NCBI GenBank assembly: GCA_037447655.1
Contig: JBBHKE010003189.1
Span: forward strand, 9,364-71,363
Direction of reading: 5' to 3'
Source: Zygnema cylindricum
Taxonomy: Eukaryota; Streptophyta; Zygnematophyceae; Zygnematales; Zygnemataceae
Length of the DNA: 62,000 bases
Below are positions 1 through 11,236 of this stretch, piece by piece (the stretch's first letter is position 1; every line of letters begins with the position of its first letter). Under the pieces are notes generated by a model. The model was not told the origin of the DNA, ran no database searches, and saw nothing but the letters and a program-made list of their open reading frames with translations. Position numbers and translations under genes: made by a program.

Positions 1-439
1 GTGGAGGTGCTGTATCATTCTGATCTTGGGTTTCTCTTTTGTACTTTTCCTCAACGGTTCCAGTTGTAGACACCCTAGTCTTGTTATTGCGTGGTATAGA
101 AAGAGTTGTCGATGATTCTTGGCCCAAAGCTGTTGATCCTCTTGTACCCTTCCTTCCACTGCACTCCCGTCCGGACCTACAAGCGAGGATTGGGCATTTG
201 TACGTGAATTAGACGTGCTTGGAGCGTATGATTTGGAATCCCCTTGTCCACGATTATACACACGGATCCTGATGGCTGTGCGGATTATAGTACAGGACGC
301 CCTCCACCTCACTTTGACTCATGTTTGTTCTGATCCCACAGATGTTGACCTTGGCAACTCCTTTTCATGTTTTCTCTTTGGGTTCTAGTCTTACTATGTC
401 GTGGAGGTGGTAATAAGGCCCGAGAAACTATGGCTTGAT
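1..439. other. Left-edge region, no gene recognised
   Basis: All frames are interrupted by stops. The stretch lies directly upstream of the decayed reverse transcriptase and may be its 5' part, but I could not match any motif. Confidence 0.4.
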
Positions 440-2670
440 GTTGACGATTCCTTCGAGGTGATTGGAAGGCCCTTCACGCCGAGCACAAGGATCGAGTTGC
501 GAGTGCTTCTTTCACACCACGTGGAAGATCTAAGACTTCAAATGTACCATCCTCTTATCGTCGTACGGTTCATTTAGGCCGAGTTGGTGAGCTCTCTCGA
601 GCGGTTCGGGCCCTCCAGCCGTTTAATCCTGCTCTTCGGTCTTTTGAGACCATCAAGATTCTCCGAGCTCTCCATCCACTTGCTCTCACCCCTCAATCAC
701 CCTCTATTCACACCTTTGAGCCATCAAAGTGTTTTATCTTAGATCGAGACGCTTTTATTAAAGCCCTTACAACTTCTCCACATCTTTCAGCAGGGGGGTC
801 CATCGGGCACAGTTTATGAGTTATTTCGCGTCCTTTTGCCTCCAAAATCAGGTGCCCGAGGTTTTGATATGTTTTTTCGAGTTTGTTCTCTTATTTCCGG
901 TGGCACTGTCCCCTCTCGTATTTGTGATCTCCTCACGGCCTCCCGCCTTGTAACTATCACCAAACCCAATGGGGGAATCCGTCCTATTGCCGTGGGCGAG
1001 GTGTTGTACCGATTGGTGGCCCATGCCATCTACATCCAGCTCCACCCCGCTCTCTATGATTATTTCTCTCCTCATCAGTTTGGAGTGGCAACCCGAGAAG
1101 GTTGCGAAGCTGTGGTCCACGGGATTCGAGCGTTGTTAGATGCCCATCCGGATTATTTGGTCTTTCAAGTTGATGTTTCTAATGCTTTCAATACTTGGAT
1201 CGTAATGCCATTTTTTTCGAGCTTATGGTTGCACCTTCTCCAATTGTCCATATATTTCTTTTTGTGAGGGCCTTTCATTCTTTGAGCAGCAACCTCTCCT
1301 TTTCCACTGATAGAGAATTTTGTCCCATTTTCTTCCACGACAGGCATTCGTCAGGGCAATCCTTTTGGGGGCCCTTTGTTTGCCCTTGCTCATTACCAGG
1401 ACCTACGAGCTTCCGCAACTGTTTTTCCATCTTGCCTCGTCCCTTCAGTTGTGGACAACACATACATTATTGTTCATTTGTACCAAGTTTTACCGGCCTA
1501 TATTTTTTTCAAAGATTGTTTGGCCGAATTTAATCTTTTTGTCCAACCCACTAAGTGTGTTGTTTGGTCTCCCCATGCTTTTCCTCCATCTTTCACTCCC
1601 CCTCCTAGTTTTCAGACTCCTCCATCTAAAAGAATCCGTGTGTTCGGTTGCCCGCTTGGTTTTGATCTATACATCAAGCAATTCTTTGATTCTTCTCTTT
1701 AGACACATTTGTCCCATGTGGATGACATTCCTCACCTTTCTGATCCCCAAGTGGCTTTTGCACTTTTGACCCGGTGTTTCCCCCATCGCCCCTCCTACCT
1801 TACTCGTACTTCTCCTCCTACTCCTACGTTTGTGTCGTCCCTTTGTACATTTGACGATCGCCTCATAAACGTCGTTCATACTTTATTAGGTCGTGGGGCT
1901 TTTGATCGTGAGTCTGGGCCTGCAGCCTGTATCTAGGCTCTGCAACCCGTATCCAAGCCTCTCTTCCAGTCTCTGCAGGTGGTTTGGGTTTACTGTCTAC
2001 AACTCGTGTTGCTCCCGCTGCCTATTTGGGAAGTTGGTGACTTGTTGCCCCCGCTATTGTCTCTCGTTTTTTGGCTTGGGACACTCATATTCTTACTACC
2101 GTCGTACCCCAAGTTTCGGACTGTGTGCTCGCCTTCCAGCCGTCCCTTGTTGCTGCATCTCGTTCTCTTACTCTTACTGCTATCGTGGATATGCCAATTC
2201 TTTCCACTTTTGTTTCAACATCAGTTGCACGTGTTCAGTAATCTATTTCTGATAAGGTTCTCATCGCTATTAAGTCCGAGCTTCTCGAGGCGCTTCCTTC
2301 AAATACTTCGCGTGCACGCTTTCTTTTCTGTGGCGGACCTGGTTCTTGAGCTTGGCAATTGGCTATCTCTATCTTATCTACCCTTTGATTCACCTCGGCT
2401 CAATTCACCACGGCCCTTAGGTTTCGGCTTGGCCTCCCTCACCCACTTTTGCTTTGCTCTCTTGTTTGCTTATGTGACCACGTTCTTGAGCCCGATGGCG
2501 TTCATTTGCTTTGGTGTTTCCACGGGGGCGAATTGATTCAGGCGCACGACACGATTCGAGACACCAATGCTACTATAGCTTCCGAGGGGGGATATTCTGT
2601 CCGTCAGGAGGTTTCCAACATTATTTCCTACCATCTGATTGACATTGTATTACTTGATGGTGCGCGTCGT
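440..2670 (+). pseudogene. Decayed non-LTR-type reverse transcriptase with C-terminal Cys/His and nuclease-like region
   Basis: The reading can be followed through several frames. About 458-800 gives an N-terminal segment (motifs RVGELSRAVRAL and LRALHPLALTP). A frameshift near 801-805 leads into GGPSGTVYELFRVLLPP, then the RT palm (TKPNGGIRPIAVGEVLYRL, VFQVDVSNAFNT) to about 1195. After further shifts, QGNPFGG-like and FALAHYQDLRASA segments and VDNTYI, in the place of the YxDD box, are readable to about 1700. Next come DPQVAFALLTRC and GAFDRESGP, with an in-frame TAG at 1936. At 2449-2670 there is a Cys/His-rich segment followed by HDTIRDTNA and IDIVLLDG, which resembles the zinc-binding plus restriction-like endonuclease tails of some non-LTR retroelements. 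The copy is dead and ends at 2671, where the gypsy LTR begins. RT identity is firm; the element class is inferred. Confidence 0.75.
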
Positions 2671-3397
2671 TGTAATAGGATATCGTACCTCTCAAAAAAT
2701 CCCATTACTACAACCAATTTCAACCACACATTCCACACATTGGAAAAACACACATCCACATTGGAAAGTACTCACATAAGGATAAACTTTAAATTAGAAG
2801 AAGCTTCTGTCCACTTAACATTAGCTTGGTCTCTTGCCCTCGTGGCTCAACCCTTCTTTTAAAATTATTTTCCACTGCTTTCCGCTCTCAATAATGTTAT
2901 CTCTTAACTACTAAAACACTACTTAGTTCGTAAGAGATTTCAATGCCAAAATGTCAATGCTCCACTTTGGTTTAAATCGCTCAAGACTAAGATTAGTTTG
3001 AATTTCCACAAACTTTTCCAAAGGAAAAAATGTTTACTCTTCTCTAAGACTTCACTATTTATCCATCATCGCCCTGGACTCGCCAGGCCAAATTCAACAT
3101 TTCGTTGAACAGGTTTACGCGGGCCAATCATTGATCAGCTAGGACTCAGACTGACTAATGCAAAAACATGCAAAATCTCTTATTAACTACATAGCATTTA
3201 CCAACCAATCAAACGCTACGTTTCTGTTAAAATTTGTGTATTTTCTAGGTTTGAATTTATTCTATGTGTTTGTCAGATGGTCTTGTCTAAGTCATCCATA
3301 CTTGTCGTAGTCACTGGAAGACAGAGATAGCCATGGCTGCCCCCATAGTCAGAAAGAAATAGGCAAATAGGCGGAAAAACAATTAGGTGACCAAAAT

Positions 3398-3468
3398 ACG
3401 CCCTGGACAAGATTTGAACCTGGGTCTGTGGTTCACTATGTAGACGTAAGCCTTATCCTATAGGGCGT
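3398..3468 (-). other. tRNA-like segment inside the copia LTR (antisense)
   Basis: Read on the minus strand, 71 nt are closed by a perfect 7-bp stem, ACGCCCT with AGGGCGT. Within are an A-box/D-arm-like TAGGATAAGGC and, 29 nt later, a B-box/T-loop-like GGTTCAAATC. The D-arm resembles plant tRNA-Arg. D- and T-stems are imperfect, so this is a tRNA relic or mimic and not a functional tRNA gene. Confidence 0.5.
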
Positions 3469-3983
3469 TACCAAAACGATACACGTAACGGGTTTCAAAG
3501 ATATATAAACATTAACGCAACAGCTACTTAACAGCAGACTTACCAAAAAGAGCAATTCATGCATGTACGCGAATCTGAACCATGTAAAATATGTTTTGAT
3601 CGGACGGCCGACATTATAGTCGCCTCGCAAAGTCAGCTTTTGGCGGAATACGAAGATAGCATCACGCGATGCCACGTGGCGCCACATTATTTGATACCGG
3701 AGAAGATGGGAGGAGGAACCATGGCTTCCGATTAGACAGGTGTCACCTTGTAGACCTTGTCGTACAATGGACGTGCAATAAGTACATCGCCCATTGTACC
3801 TTCTTGTACTTTATATTGTTTCTATTGGACTAGGGTTTAGTAGTAGGTAGTCGTGAGTAGGCAGACCAAGACTTAGTGATATTTAGGTACCTCTCTCTAA
3901 GAGAGCTTGTAACTATAAAGGTCATATTTGACCAGCCATAACTTAATGCTCGGGTGAGCAAATTCAGTGATTCTTTTTGTTGC

Positions 3984-4050
3984 GGACTCAAGGGAGTCCA
4001 AGCTACACAAGGGTGTAGCTGGTCAGAGTCTTTGCGTGCCAGGGTGGCAC
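3984..4050 (+). other. Three-hairpin array in the LTR leader region
   Basis: Hairpin 1: GGACTC (3984-3989), loop AAGG, GAGTCC. Hairpin 2: GCTACAC (4002-4008), loop AAGG, GTGTAGC. Hairpin 3: GTGCCA (4036-4041), loop GGG, TGGCAC. The same three hairpins occur in the other copia LTRs with compensatory changes. The array lies downstream of the TATA box, so it should be in the RNA leader. Confidence 0.7.
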
Positions 4051-4713
4051 TTATTCAATGGGAAAGTCAAAGTGGGGAATATTGTCCAAAACATACATTC
4101 AAGCTTTGCATTCTGTGGTGGAACTAAGCACACAGAAGGTCTTCCCTTCACAGGGGTGAAGGTGTATTGGTATTCTTATTGTCAAGGGATCATTCATTTG
4201 GGTTTATATCAACTTGGAGTCGACACTATCTAGATTAGCTTCTTTTGGATCTGCGAATTCTGTGGGCAATGGAAACCATAGAATTTCAGATTCACTACGT
4301 AACATTTACGTGCAAAAGTGCTCGCCAAACGAAATGCAACTTCGCACGAATGTGCGTCGCAAATTTTGCACGCGAAACTACCAACGAAATTCCATTAAGT
4401 GAAAGTGACGTTTCGTACTAAAAATTGTACGAAACGAATCATCGTGCGCACTAAACAACTAAATGTTTCATTAAAATTTTATGAAACGTATACACGAGAT
4501 TTCGGTACTAATTTGACCGTTAACCCGTTTCAATGATACCCACTTGTTAGTTTGACCCTGCGCTGTCACCTCAATACACCCATCGCTATTTTTTTTGTAT
4601 TTAAACTCCAAATCGCGCGATTCTTTCGCGGACGTCTACCAAATTTATAACTTTATATTCGTAACCTTTAAATACCCTTTTACGACCAAGTTCGATCCAC
4701 TATTACTGTTACA

Positions 4714-4730
4714 TCATCCCCTCCTTATTT
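4714..4730 (-). other. Gypsy-1 polypurine tract
   Basis: On the minus strand AAATAAGGAGGGGATGA lies directly before the 3' LTR start (TGTAACAG). Position and composition fit the plus-strand primer of an LTR retrotransposon. Confidence 0.7.
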
Positions 4731-4891
4731 TTAACTGACCTCTGTTAAAACACATTTGATTCTCAAGACGGGACATCTATATTACTATCCCGTTAATACT
4801 TTTGTAAAAACTCCGAACTCTTATCTTCTTAGAAAATGCACTTGCCAGAATATAGTATTGCCGACCTTAAACTGTAGACCAACCCAATCTA

Positions 4892-6062
4892 TTACCCCAT
4901 GTGAACCTCATATTCTATAATTATTGGGGGATCCAATTCCAATTCTCCTTCAGTTGGTCGAAGATTTGTTCGTTTCAGCTGACTGATTTGTATTACTGGA
5001 TGAATTTTTGTTGAAGGCGGAAAGTCTAATTTGGCAGCAACTGACGATATCATCTGGATTACTGTAAATGGTCCAATATACTTAGGATCAAATTTACCAG
5101 TAGGATCCGATTGTCCCTCGATCTTACACTTGTAATGAGTTGTAGAAAGCCAAACCTTGTCACCTGCGCTTACTACCCTATCACCAAGTTTGTGATTAGC
5201 ATTTAACTCTTGTCTCCTTTGTGCTTTCACTAATGCACCCCGTACTGTTTTCCAAACTATTTGAATGTATTCCTAAAACTCTGTTCCCAAATTTCTACTC
5301 TCTTGAGTGACCCCTATTGTTAAGTCTAATGCTTCTCTGGGTTGGTATCCGTATGCAACTTCAAACGGTGAGAATCCTGTACTAGCATGTTTACATGAAT
5401 TGTATGCAAATTCCATTAATGGCAGTATAGATTCCCATATGTTCTGAACTCCACAGCAAACAGTCCTAAGTATTTCTTCCAGTGTACGGTTCATCCTTTC
5501 TGTTTGTCCATCTGTCTGAGGATGATAAAAGGTACTACTTTTTAATTCAGTGCCTAAATTTTGCTGCAATTCTTTACATAATGCAGACGTAAATTTAGAA
5601 TCTCTATCATTGACTATAAATAGAGGAACTCCCTGATGTCTAACCACGTTGTCAAAATATAACTTTGCAATATCTACAACTGAATGAGTAGTTTTGCAAG
5701 GGATAAATATTGCCATTTTACTGAACCTATCAACTACGACCATGATATTGTCATTTCTTCTGGACGTAGCTGGCAACCTGAGAGTAATATCCATACTGAC
5801 AGATTCCCATGGTCTTTTAAGATATCAAAAGGTTTTAAGAGACCTCTAGGTTTCTGGTTACTAGGTTTACTTTGTTGGCTAGGGACCCAATTTTCCACGT
5901 GTTTCGACACCTCATTTGCTAACCTGGGCCCAAACAATCTACTTTGCAACCGACCAAGAGATTTATCTCGAGCTAGATGTCCTAAATGCTCACGAGTTTT
6001 CTGTAAAAGCTGTTTTCTTAAGTCTCTCATTTCAAGAATGCATAATCTATCCCCTGTTTGCA
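4892..6062 (-). pseudogene. Gypsy-1 integrase
   Basis: The N-terminal zinc-binding segment is at about 5830-6060 (EHLGHLARDKSLGRLQSRLF). The C-x2-C part of the usual HHCC finger is replaced by NWVPSQQSK, so the finger is broken. The catalytic core at 5273-5794 has MDITLRLP, VNDRDSKF and HPQTDGQTERMNRTLEE, giving the D-D-E triad. The C-terminal part at 4892-5230 has GDKVWLST and a GPY/F-type motif, YIGPFTVIQM. The finger and the core are in different frames (break near 5770), and another break near 5240-5270 separates the core from the tail. It would insert element cDNA into the genome; this copy cannot be translated intact. Confidence 0.9.
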
Positions 6063-6159
6063 ATTACAATAAACCATCTTCTATTCTAAAGATTTTGACA
6101 TGCCTTTCATTCAATGGGTTAGAATTCCCTCCCAAAATTTTCTTGCAAATCACAACAAA

Positions 6160-6645
6160 TTAAGGATCTTGATCATAACCATTTCTAACAACATCTAAAA
6201 ACAATTCATCCCGAATCATCAAGTTTATCTCAAAACATCTACTTAAAAGATCTGCGACTACATTTGTCTTTCCGGGAATATGTTTGACGTTAAATTTGAA
6301 ATATACCAATTTCTGCATCCACCAAACTTGTTTGTCTGTCATAATCGGTGCATCACTTAATCTTTGTAGATAGGAGGGTGCCTTCTCATCACAACGAATT
6401 GTAAATTTTTCATTATGCAAATAACAAGGACATTTTACCAATGCATGAACTATTGCAAGTAATTCATTTTCCTGTGCCGGATAGTTTTTTTCAGCATCAT
6501 TGAATTTCTTGGACTCAAAAGCAATAGTATGAAAATGTTTTCCAACTTTTTGACTTATGACTGCAGCTAAACCTTTATCAGATGCATCAGTAGTGATCAG
6601 AACTTCAAATTCCCCAGCAAGATTAGGATATATCAGTGTAGGGGT
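6160..6645 (-). pseudogene. Gypsy-1 RNase H domain
   Basis: Open in one frame. Motifs in order: TTDASDKGLAAVISQKVG with the first catalytic Asp, FESKKFNDAEKNYPAQENELLAI in the usual FxSxxLxxAExNYxxxExELLA position, FTIRCDE where TDH is usual, and HIPGKTNVVADLLSR at the end. It degrades the RNA strand during reverse transcription. The frame is severed from the RT by the insertion at 6646-8092. Before that event the RT and RNase H frames joined directly. Confidence 0.88.
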
Positions 6646-8092
6646 TGTCGTGCATGAGAAGGAAGCAAGCAAACATGCATCACAACCAGCAAAGTCATGC
6701 TCACAAACATACACAACAACGGAAATAAATATGAAAAGTCAATAAAATATATACACCATGAGAAGGAACAAAGGTGAAAATGACCCAAGAAAGAAGGGAA
6801 AGAATACTCCCCTAGAGTGAAGTGAACCCAATAATTCCCCCCCCCAGCTCCTTAGCCTGTGGAGGAGCTGGTCTTCAACGTATTCTTTACAAGAGTTATC
6901 TCGTACGAAAGCAACGAAGCAAAATAAATAATTCCAACCAAAAAACAAGGAAAACTCAAAATTCGGCCAAAATTCACCCTTCCATTCCCAACCGAAAATA
7001 CAAACAACACAAAAACAAACACCCAAACCGTTCAGCTGTCCGTGGGAAGGGCAGCCGGATCCGGATGCTTCTCCACACGAACTCCAATCCACCACTTCCC
7101 AAAAATGACACAAGTTGGAGGGAAACCTTCCGGACTTGGCTTTGAGCCGCGTGGATTAAAAGCGTGGGCAGAATTACAAGAGAGAATGTACGTAAACTAT
7201 CTAGCCTCTACAGCTAGCTAGCAAAAGAAAGGAAGAAACTTGAGCAATCGGTGAGAGAGAGAGCAAGAGAAAAGCTCCGCTGCCAAGAGAAAATTCTTGT
7301 CCAAAAGCTAAATTCTCTAAGTCTGAGAATTAGGCTAAGTAAGAGCTACGCTAGGCCTAAGCAAAATTAGCCTACGTCTAGTCTACTTTACATGCATGAA
7401 ACTACTAAAGATGTTGGCCAATAGGCGGCCAACATCGTCTGCCGTACGCCTGACAAAATCCACTGTCCGAGGGTAAAAACCCTCCCTAACTACATGCGCG
7501 CGAACCTACATGGGTTCGCGACTTAAATAAATATATGTATCGAAGCGTCGCCCGGAAATCGCGATACGCCTCCAAAAGATACTTCACGTCGATACTCCCA
7601 AAATCGGGTGCATACGCACGAAACGAAACATACCGCACGAAACGAACCATATCGCACGAAATAAAAGGTCTAGCACGAAATACTTGAAATCGCGTCACGT
7701 CGCCCAAACGATGTTTCGCGTCCAACTTCGAAAATCGTGTACCTACGCACGAAATGAAACATATCGCACGAAATTAGTACTACTCAATGAAACCTAAAAA
7801 TATGAATCGGAATTAAATCGCACGTGAGAACGAAACTTATATATGCGTGCGAAAATCGTGCGTGCATGCATTAAACCGCGCGTGCATGCATAAAACCGCG
7901 CGTGCATGCATAAAACCGCGGGCGCGTGCCTTAAACTGCGCGTGCATACAAAATACCGCGCGTGCGTGCAGAATACCGCGCGTGCATGAGAAATACTGCG
8001 CGTGCGTGAGAAATACTGCGCGTGCGTGCAGAATACCGCGCGTGCGTGCATGATAACGTGCGAGCGAGCCGCCGACACGATGCGGCATGACA
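6646..8092. mobile_element. 1,447-bp insertion (LTR-like termini) in gypsy pol
   Basis: Termini TGTCGTGC and GGCATGACA form a short imperfect inverted repeat with TG..CA ends. The target appears as GGGT on both sides (4 bp, or 5 bp with one mismatch). Removing the insert restores continuous pol coding between the RT and RNase H. There is no recognisable coding region inside. It could be a solo LTR of another gypsy family. It holds a poly-purine stretch, ACGAAA-rich sequence and a 20-bp minisatellite. Confidence 0.7.
7861..8060. repeat. Minisatellite, ten 20-bp units
   Basis: Ten direct repeats in exact 20-bp register, for example CGTGCATGCATAAAACCGCG. The units vary at about 1-5 positions. 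The CGCGCGTGCRTGCA core alternates purine and pyrimidine, which favours Z-DNA. There are no spacers, so it is not a CRISPR array. Confidence 0.9.
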
Positions 8093-8895
8093 GGGTAGAG
8101 GTCAACTTCCCTTTTAGTTCCTCGAAAGCTCTCTCTTGATCGGCTCCCCACACAAACGTCTCTTTCTCCCGAAGTAAATCTGTCAAAGGTGGGGCGATCA
8201 TACTGAAGTTCCTGATAAATTTCCTGTAATAATTAGCCAATCCCAAAAATGATCTAACTTCTGTGACATTAGTGGGTTGCTTCCAATTTTGGATTGCAAA
8301 ATTTTGGATTGATCTGTTTTAACACCCTCCTCGCTAACTATATGTCCCAAAAATAGTTGTTCACTCTTAAAAAAATTGGATTTTGACAATTTTCCATATA
8401 GTTTACTTTCCCTTAACCTTTCCAACACCTTCTTTAAATGAATTACATGTTGTTCTTTAGATTCGCTCTAAATCAAAATATCATCTTTAAACACCTGAAC
8501 AAACTCATCTATATAATCAGAAAATGTTTGGTTCATTAATCTTTGATAAGTAGGCGGTGCATTTGTTAAACCAAATGGCATCACTCTTTATTCAAAATGA
8601 CCGATTCTAGTTCTAAAAGCAGTTTTATCAACATCTTCAGTTCTAATTGGCACCTGATTAAAGCCACTACGCAGATCAATAAAAAAAAAAAAATTAGCAC
8701 CTTTCAAACGAACTATCAAATCAAAAATTAAAGGTAACGGATACTTATCCTTCATCGTAATCTTGTTCAGACTACGATAGTCGACACGCATCCTCAATGT
8801 TCCGTCCTTCTTTTTGACGAAAGAGAATTGGTGCTCCGTACGGTGATTTGCTGGGTTGAATATGTCCTTTCTCCAGAAGCTCCTTGATCTATTTC
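8093..8895 (-). pseudogene. Gypsy-1 reverse transcriptase
   Basis: Motifs in order on the minus strand: [77 protein letters not shown] in the place of YxDD, SKCNFF-like SKSNFFKSEQLFLGHIVS, and GLANYYRKFIRNFS. Lesions include a 1-nt shift near 8815, stops near 8590 and 8470, and a shift near 8290. These are the palm and thumb of a Ty3-type enzyme. Confidence 0.9.
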
Positions 8896-9425
8896 TTTAA
8901 CTCATCCTGCTCAAAGAAGCTATGCTTATAAATTCTTGTGACGGAGGATTACATCCAAGTTCAAGGTTAATAAAATGTTCCATATCTCGAGAAGGTGGCC
9001 TCGCTGAGGGTAAGTCACTTGGGGAAACATCTCTAAATTCAAAAATCAAATCTTTAACAACAACATCAGATGTATTTATGTCAGTTACAAAATCAGATTT
9101 TTGTTTTTCAAGAGTTTTAGTGGTGTCTGATTTAGGAATAACATCAATGTTAGTGTTTTCTCCCCCCCCTTTTATCAGTAATTGCCTCAGTTACTAATAA
9201 AAAGAAAACATGATTTGTTTTATCTTTTAAATGTTTTTTTAAATTGTTTAGCAAAAATCAAACCTTGCACCCCCAACTAAGTTATATTATTTATATGATT
9301 CCTATGCAACTTCTTCGAAGCTAATGCTTGCAAAACCTTCCAATTGTTTTCAGACTTCACTCTCAAGGTGTTAGTTTCCCAATTAATTTGAGGGTTATAT
9401 TTAGTTAACCCAGGCTTTCCCAGTA

Positions 9426-9905
9426 TTAGCTCCTCACTACCCAAATTATTATTTCACACACAAGTTTCATTATATGACCCTGGATATCAACTTCTATTAT
9501 GTCAGTTTGTAAATCTAATGTTGACTTATTACCATTTGCCACCTGAATTTGCAAAGGTTTTTCCCTTATGACTGTAGGAATTCTATTTTCCTCTACAAAC
9601 TTCTGTGAAATAAAATTATGTGTAGCACCTGAATCTACTATAACTCTCAATGGTTTCCCTTCCACTAAAGACTCGAATCTGATCAAATTGTGTCTGGTGT
9701 CATCGTTACTTAAATGTAAATTGTGTCTGGTGTCATCGTTACTTAAATGTATAAACATAGGTTTGTTATTAAGAGTTTCATCAGAAAGATTGTTCAAACT
9801 ATGAAGTGTAGTTAGCATCATAATAAATTCAGCTCTCCTAGCCTTTCTATTCATTAGATTGCCCTTCAGAGTTAACTGTTTAACCTCTGGATCTGGTCGA
9901 CTCAA
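9426..9905 (-). pseudogene. Gypsy-1 protease region
   Basis: A 159-codon open stretch contains VIVDSGATHNFISQKF, the D-S-G active site of retropepsin-like aspartic proteases, followed by IQVANGNKS and VDIQGHIMKL. It lies between gag and RT as expected. An 18-residue tandem duplication (NLHLSNDDTRH repeated, about 9685-9745) precedes it. About 8900-9425 joins PR to RT and is too decayed to read. Confidence 0.85.
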
Positions 9906-10025
9906 CTGAGGACTTTCAGCTAGTCTTTTACGTTTCCCACCTCCTGGGCTTTCGTTCAGCTAGGTATAATGTAATATCTTCCTGAAGACCTTTATTGACA
10001 TCAACAGTTTTAAGATATCCCTTAT

Positions 10026-11236
10026 CTATATAGTCTTTAGCGTAATGAACTGAACCTCCGCATTTAAAAGAAGTGACTTTCTTCTTGGTTTTGTGCATTT
10101 TCTGCTGAAATGTCCCTCCTTTCCACAGTTATAACAGATAATATATTTCAGTTGTGGACATTCAGATGCCCTATGACCTCTTTTCTGACAAATAGTGCAT
10201 GTGGGAATGGTACAATTAGGTTTTTGAGCATTAATGCTCGGTTTATGACTCTTAATGTAGCCCCCTCTATTTTGACATTTATTTCCTACATTAACAGTTT
10301 GTCCACCCCTCTGATTTCCCCTAAAGATATTTGGCCTATTAACTAGACATGCATTCATACCTTCTTCCTCAAATTCCTCCTCACCCCACTCTGATAGTTT
10401 ATTGAAATTTCCCCTGAGTGATCGAGTTTCAGGATTACACCCCAACTGATCCTCTAATTCGAATGACTTATCTTGTAATTAGTTCAAATTAATAATTTTT
10501 TGATGTTTCAGTTCTGATTTCAGTATAGGATTCAGATAGTTCAAGAAATACAACTTAGCCATTTCATCAGTCAAACTTATGACATGAATGCTGGATGAGT
10601 CAAATTCCACAATATAATCTTTCACATATCCAGTTTGCTTACAGTTCATCCACTTTTTTTCCATTCTGGATTTATAAGTGACAGACAAGAAACGCGATTT
10701 GATTGCGGTTTTAAAAGTTTCCCAATCAGCATTTACAGGAATTAAATTAGACCTTCTCTGGGTGTAATACCAAATCTGAGCATCACCTTTCAGACAGCTA
10801 ACAGCAAAGGAAGTATAATCATCACGATCAAAATTCCTAGATTCCAAAAAATACTCCAAATGAAAAATCCAAGCATCTAACTCATCAATCTTCTTACCAT
10901 CAAATGATGGTGCTTCACTGATAGACAATTTTAGATCCCTTATCTTCTTAGGTCTATCGTGATTATCTTCCATAAAACTGGCATTTCTCTTACCACTCTC
11001 ACCCTTTTGGTCATCAACGTCAGTTCTGGTGTGAATTAAATTAATAAGCTAATCCAATTTTTGATTTGAAACATTTTCATTTTCCTTAACATCCTTCAAT
11101 TCACTTTTCAACGTAGAAATTGTTTTATCCACAGCGGCACCATAATTATTAAATCTTTTGACCAATTTCACACTACGTTTCATCAAAAGATTCAAAACAT
11201 TCTCCATTTCACGTTTCCATGCCGAATTTGCCATTA
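10026..11236 (-). pseudogene. Gypsy-1 gag with two zinc knuckles
   Basis: Likely start ATG near 11236 (MANSAWKREMEN). A Lys/Glu-rich coiled-coil-like N-terminus follows. The capsid-like segment at 10479-10973 has DAWIFHLEYFLESRNF and WETFKTAIKSRFL. Two CCHC knuckles lie near the 3' end: CTICQKRGHRASEC and CYNCGKEGHFSRKC. Stops near 11049 and 10478 and a shift near 10446 disable it. Gag would package the element RNA. Confidence 0.9.

Larger units (their letters stand above)
3225..4288 (+). repeat. Solo copia LTR nested in the gypsy LTR
   Basis: Begins TGTTAAAATTTGTGTATTTTC and ends GAATTTCA, matching the termini of the copia LTRs at 30008 and 33365. It is flanked by GTTTC (3220-3224) and GATTC (4289-4293), a 5-bp target duplication with one change. 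Inside are a TATA box (TATAAAG, 3914-3920), GGTCATATTTGACC (3920-3933), a G-box CCACGTGG (3672-3679), an antisense tRNA-like segment (3398-3468) and three hairpins (3984-4050). No internal domain remains, so this is a recombination product. Confidence 0.9.
2671..4713 (-). repeat. Gypsy-1 3' LTR, split by a copia solo LTR
   Basis: 2671-3224 and 4289-4713 align end to end with the 5' LTR (12013-12972) and with the LTR at 18267-19239. The summed length of about 975 bp matches those intact copies (960 and 973 bp). The break falls in a sequence that reads continuously as CTACGTTTCACTACGTAGC in the other copies. Confidence 0.9.

Noticed and set aside
1195-2536. Several Phe/Leu-rich plus-strand frames in the left-edge region as separate genes
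   Set aside because: They are frame-shifted readings of one decayed reverse transcriptase.
7861-8060. CRISPR-like regular 20-bp repeats
   Set aside because: Units are directly adjacent with no unique spacers, and the setting is a plant retrotransposon.
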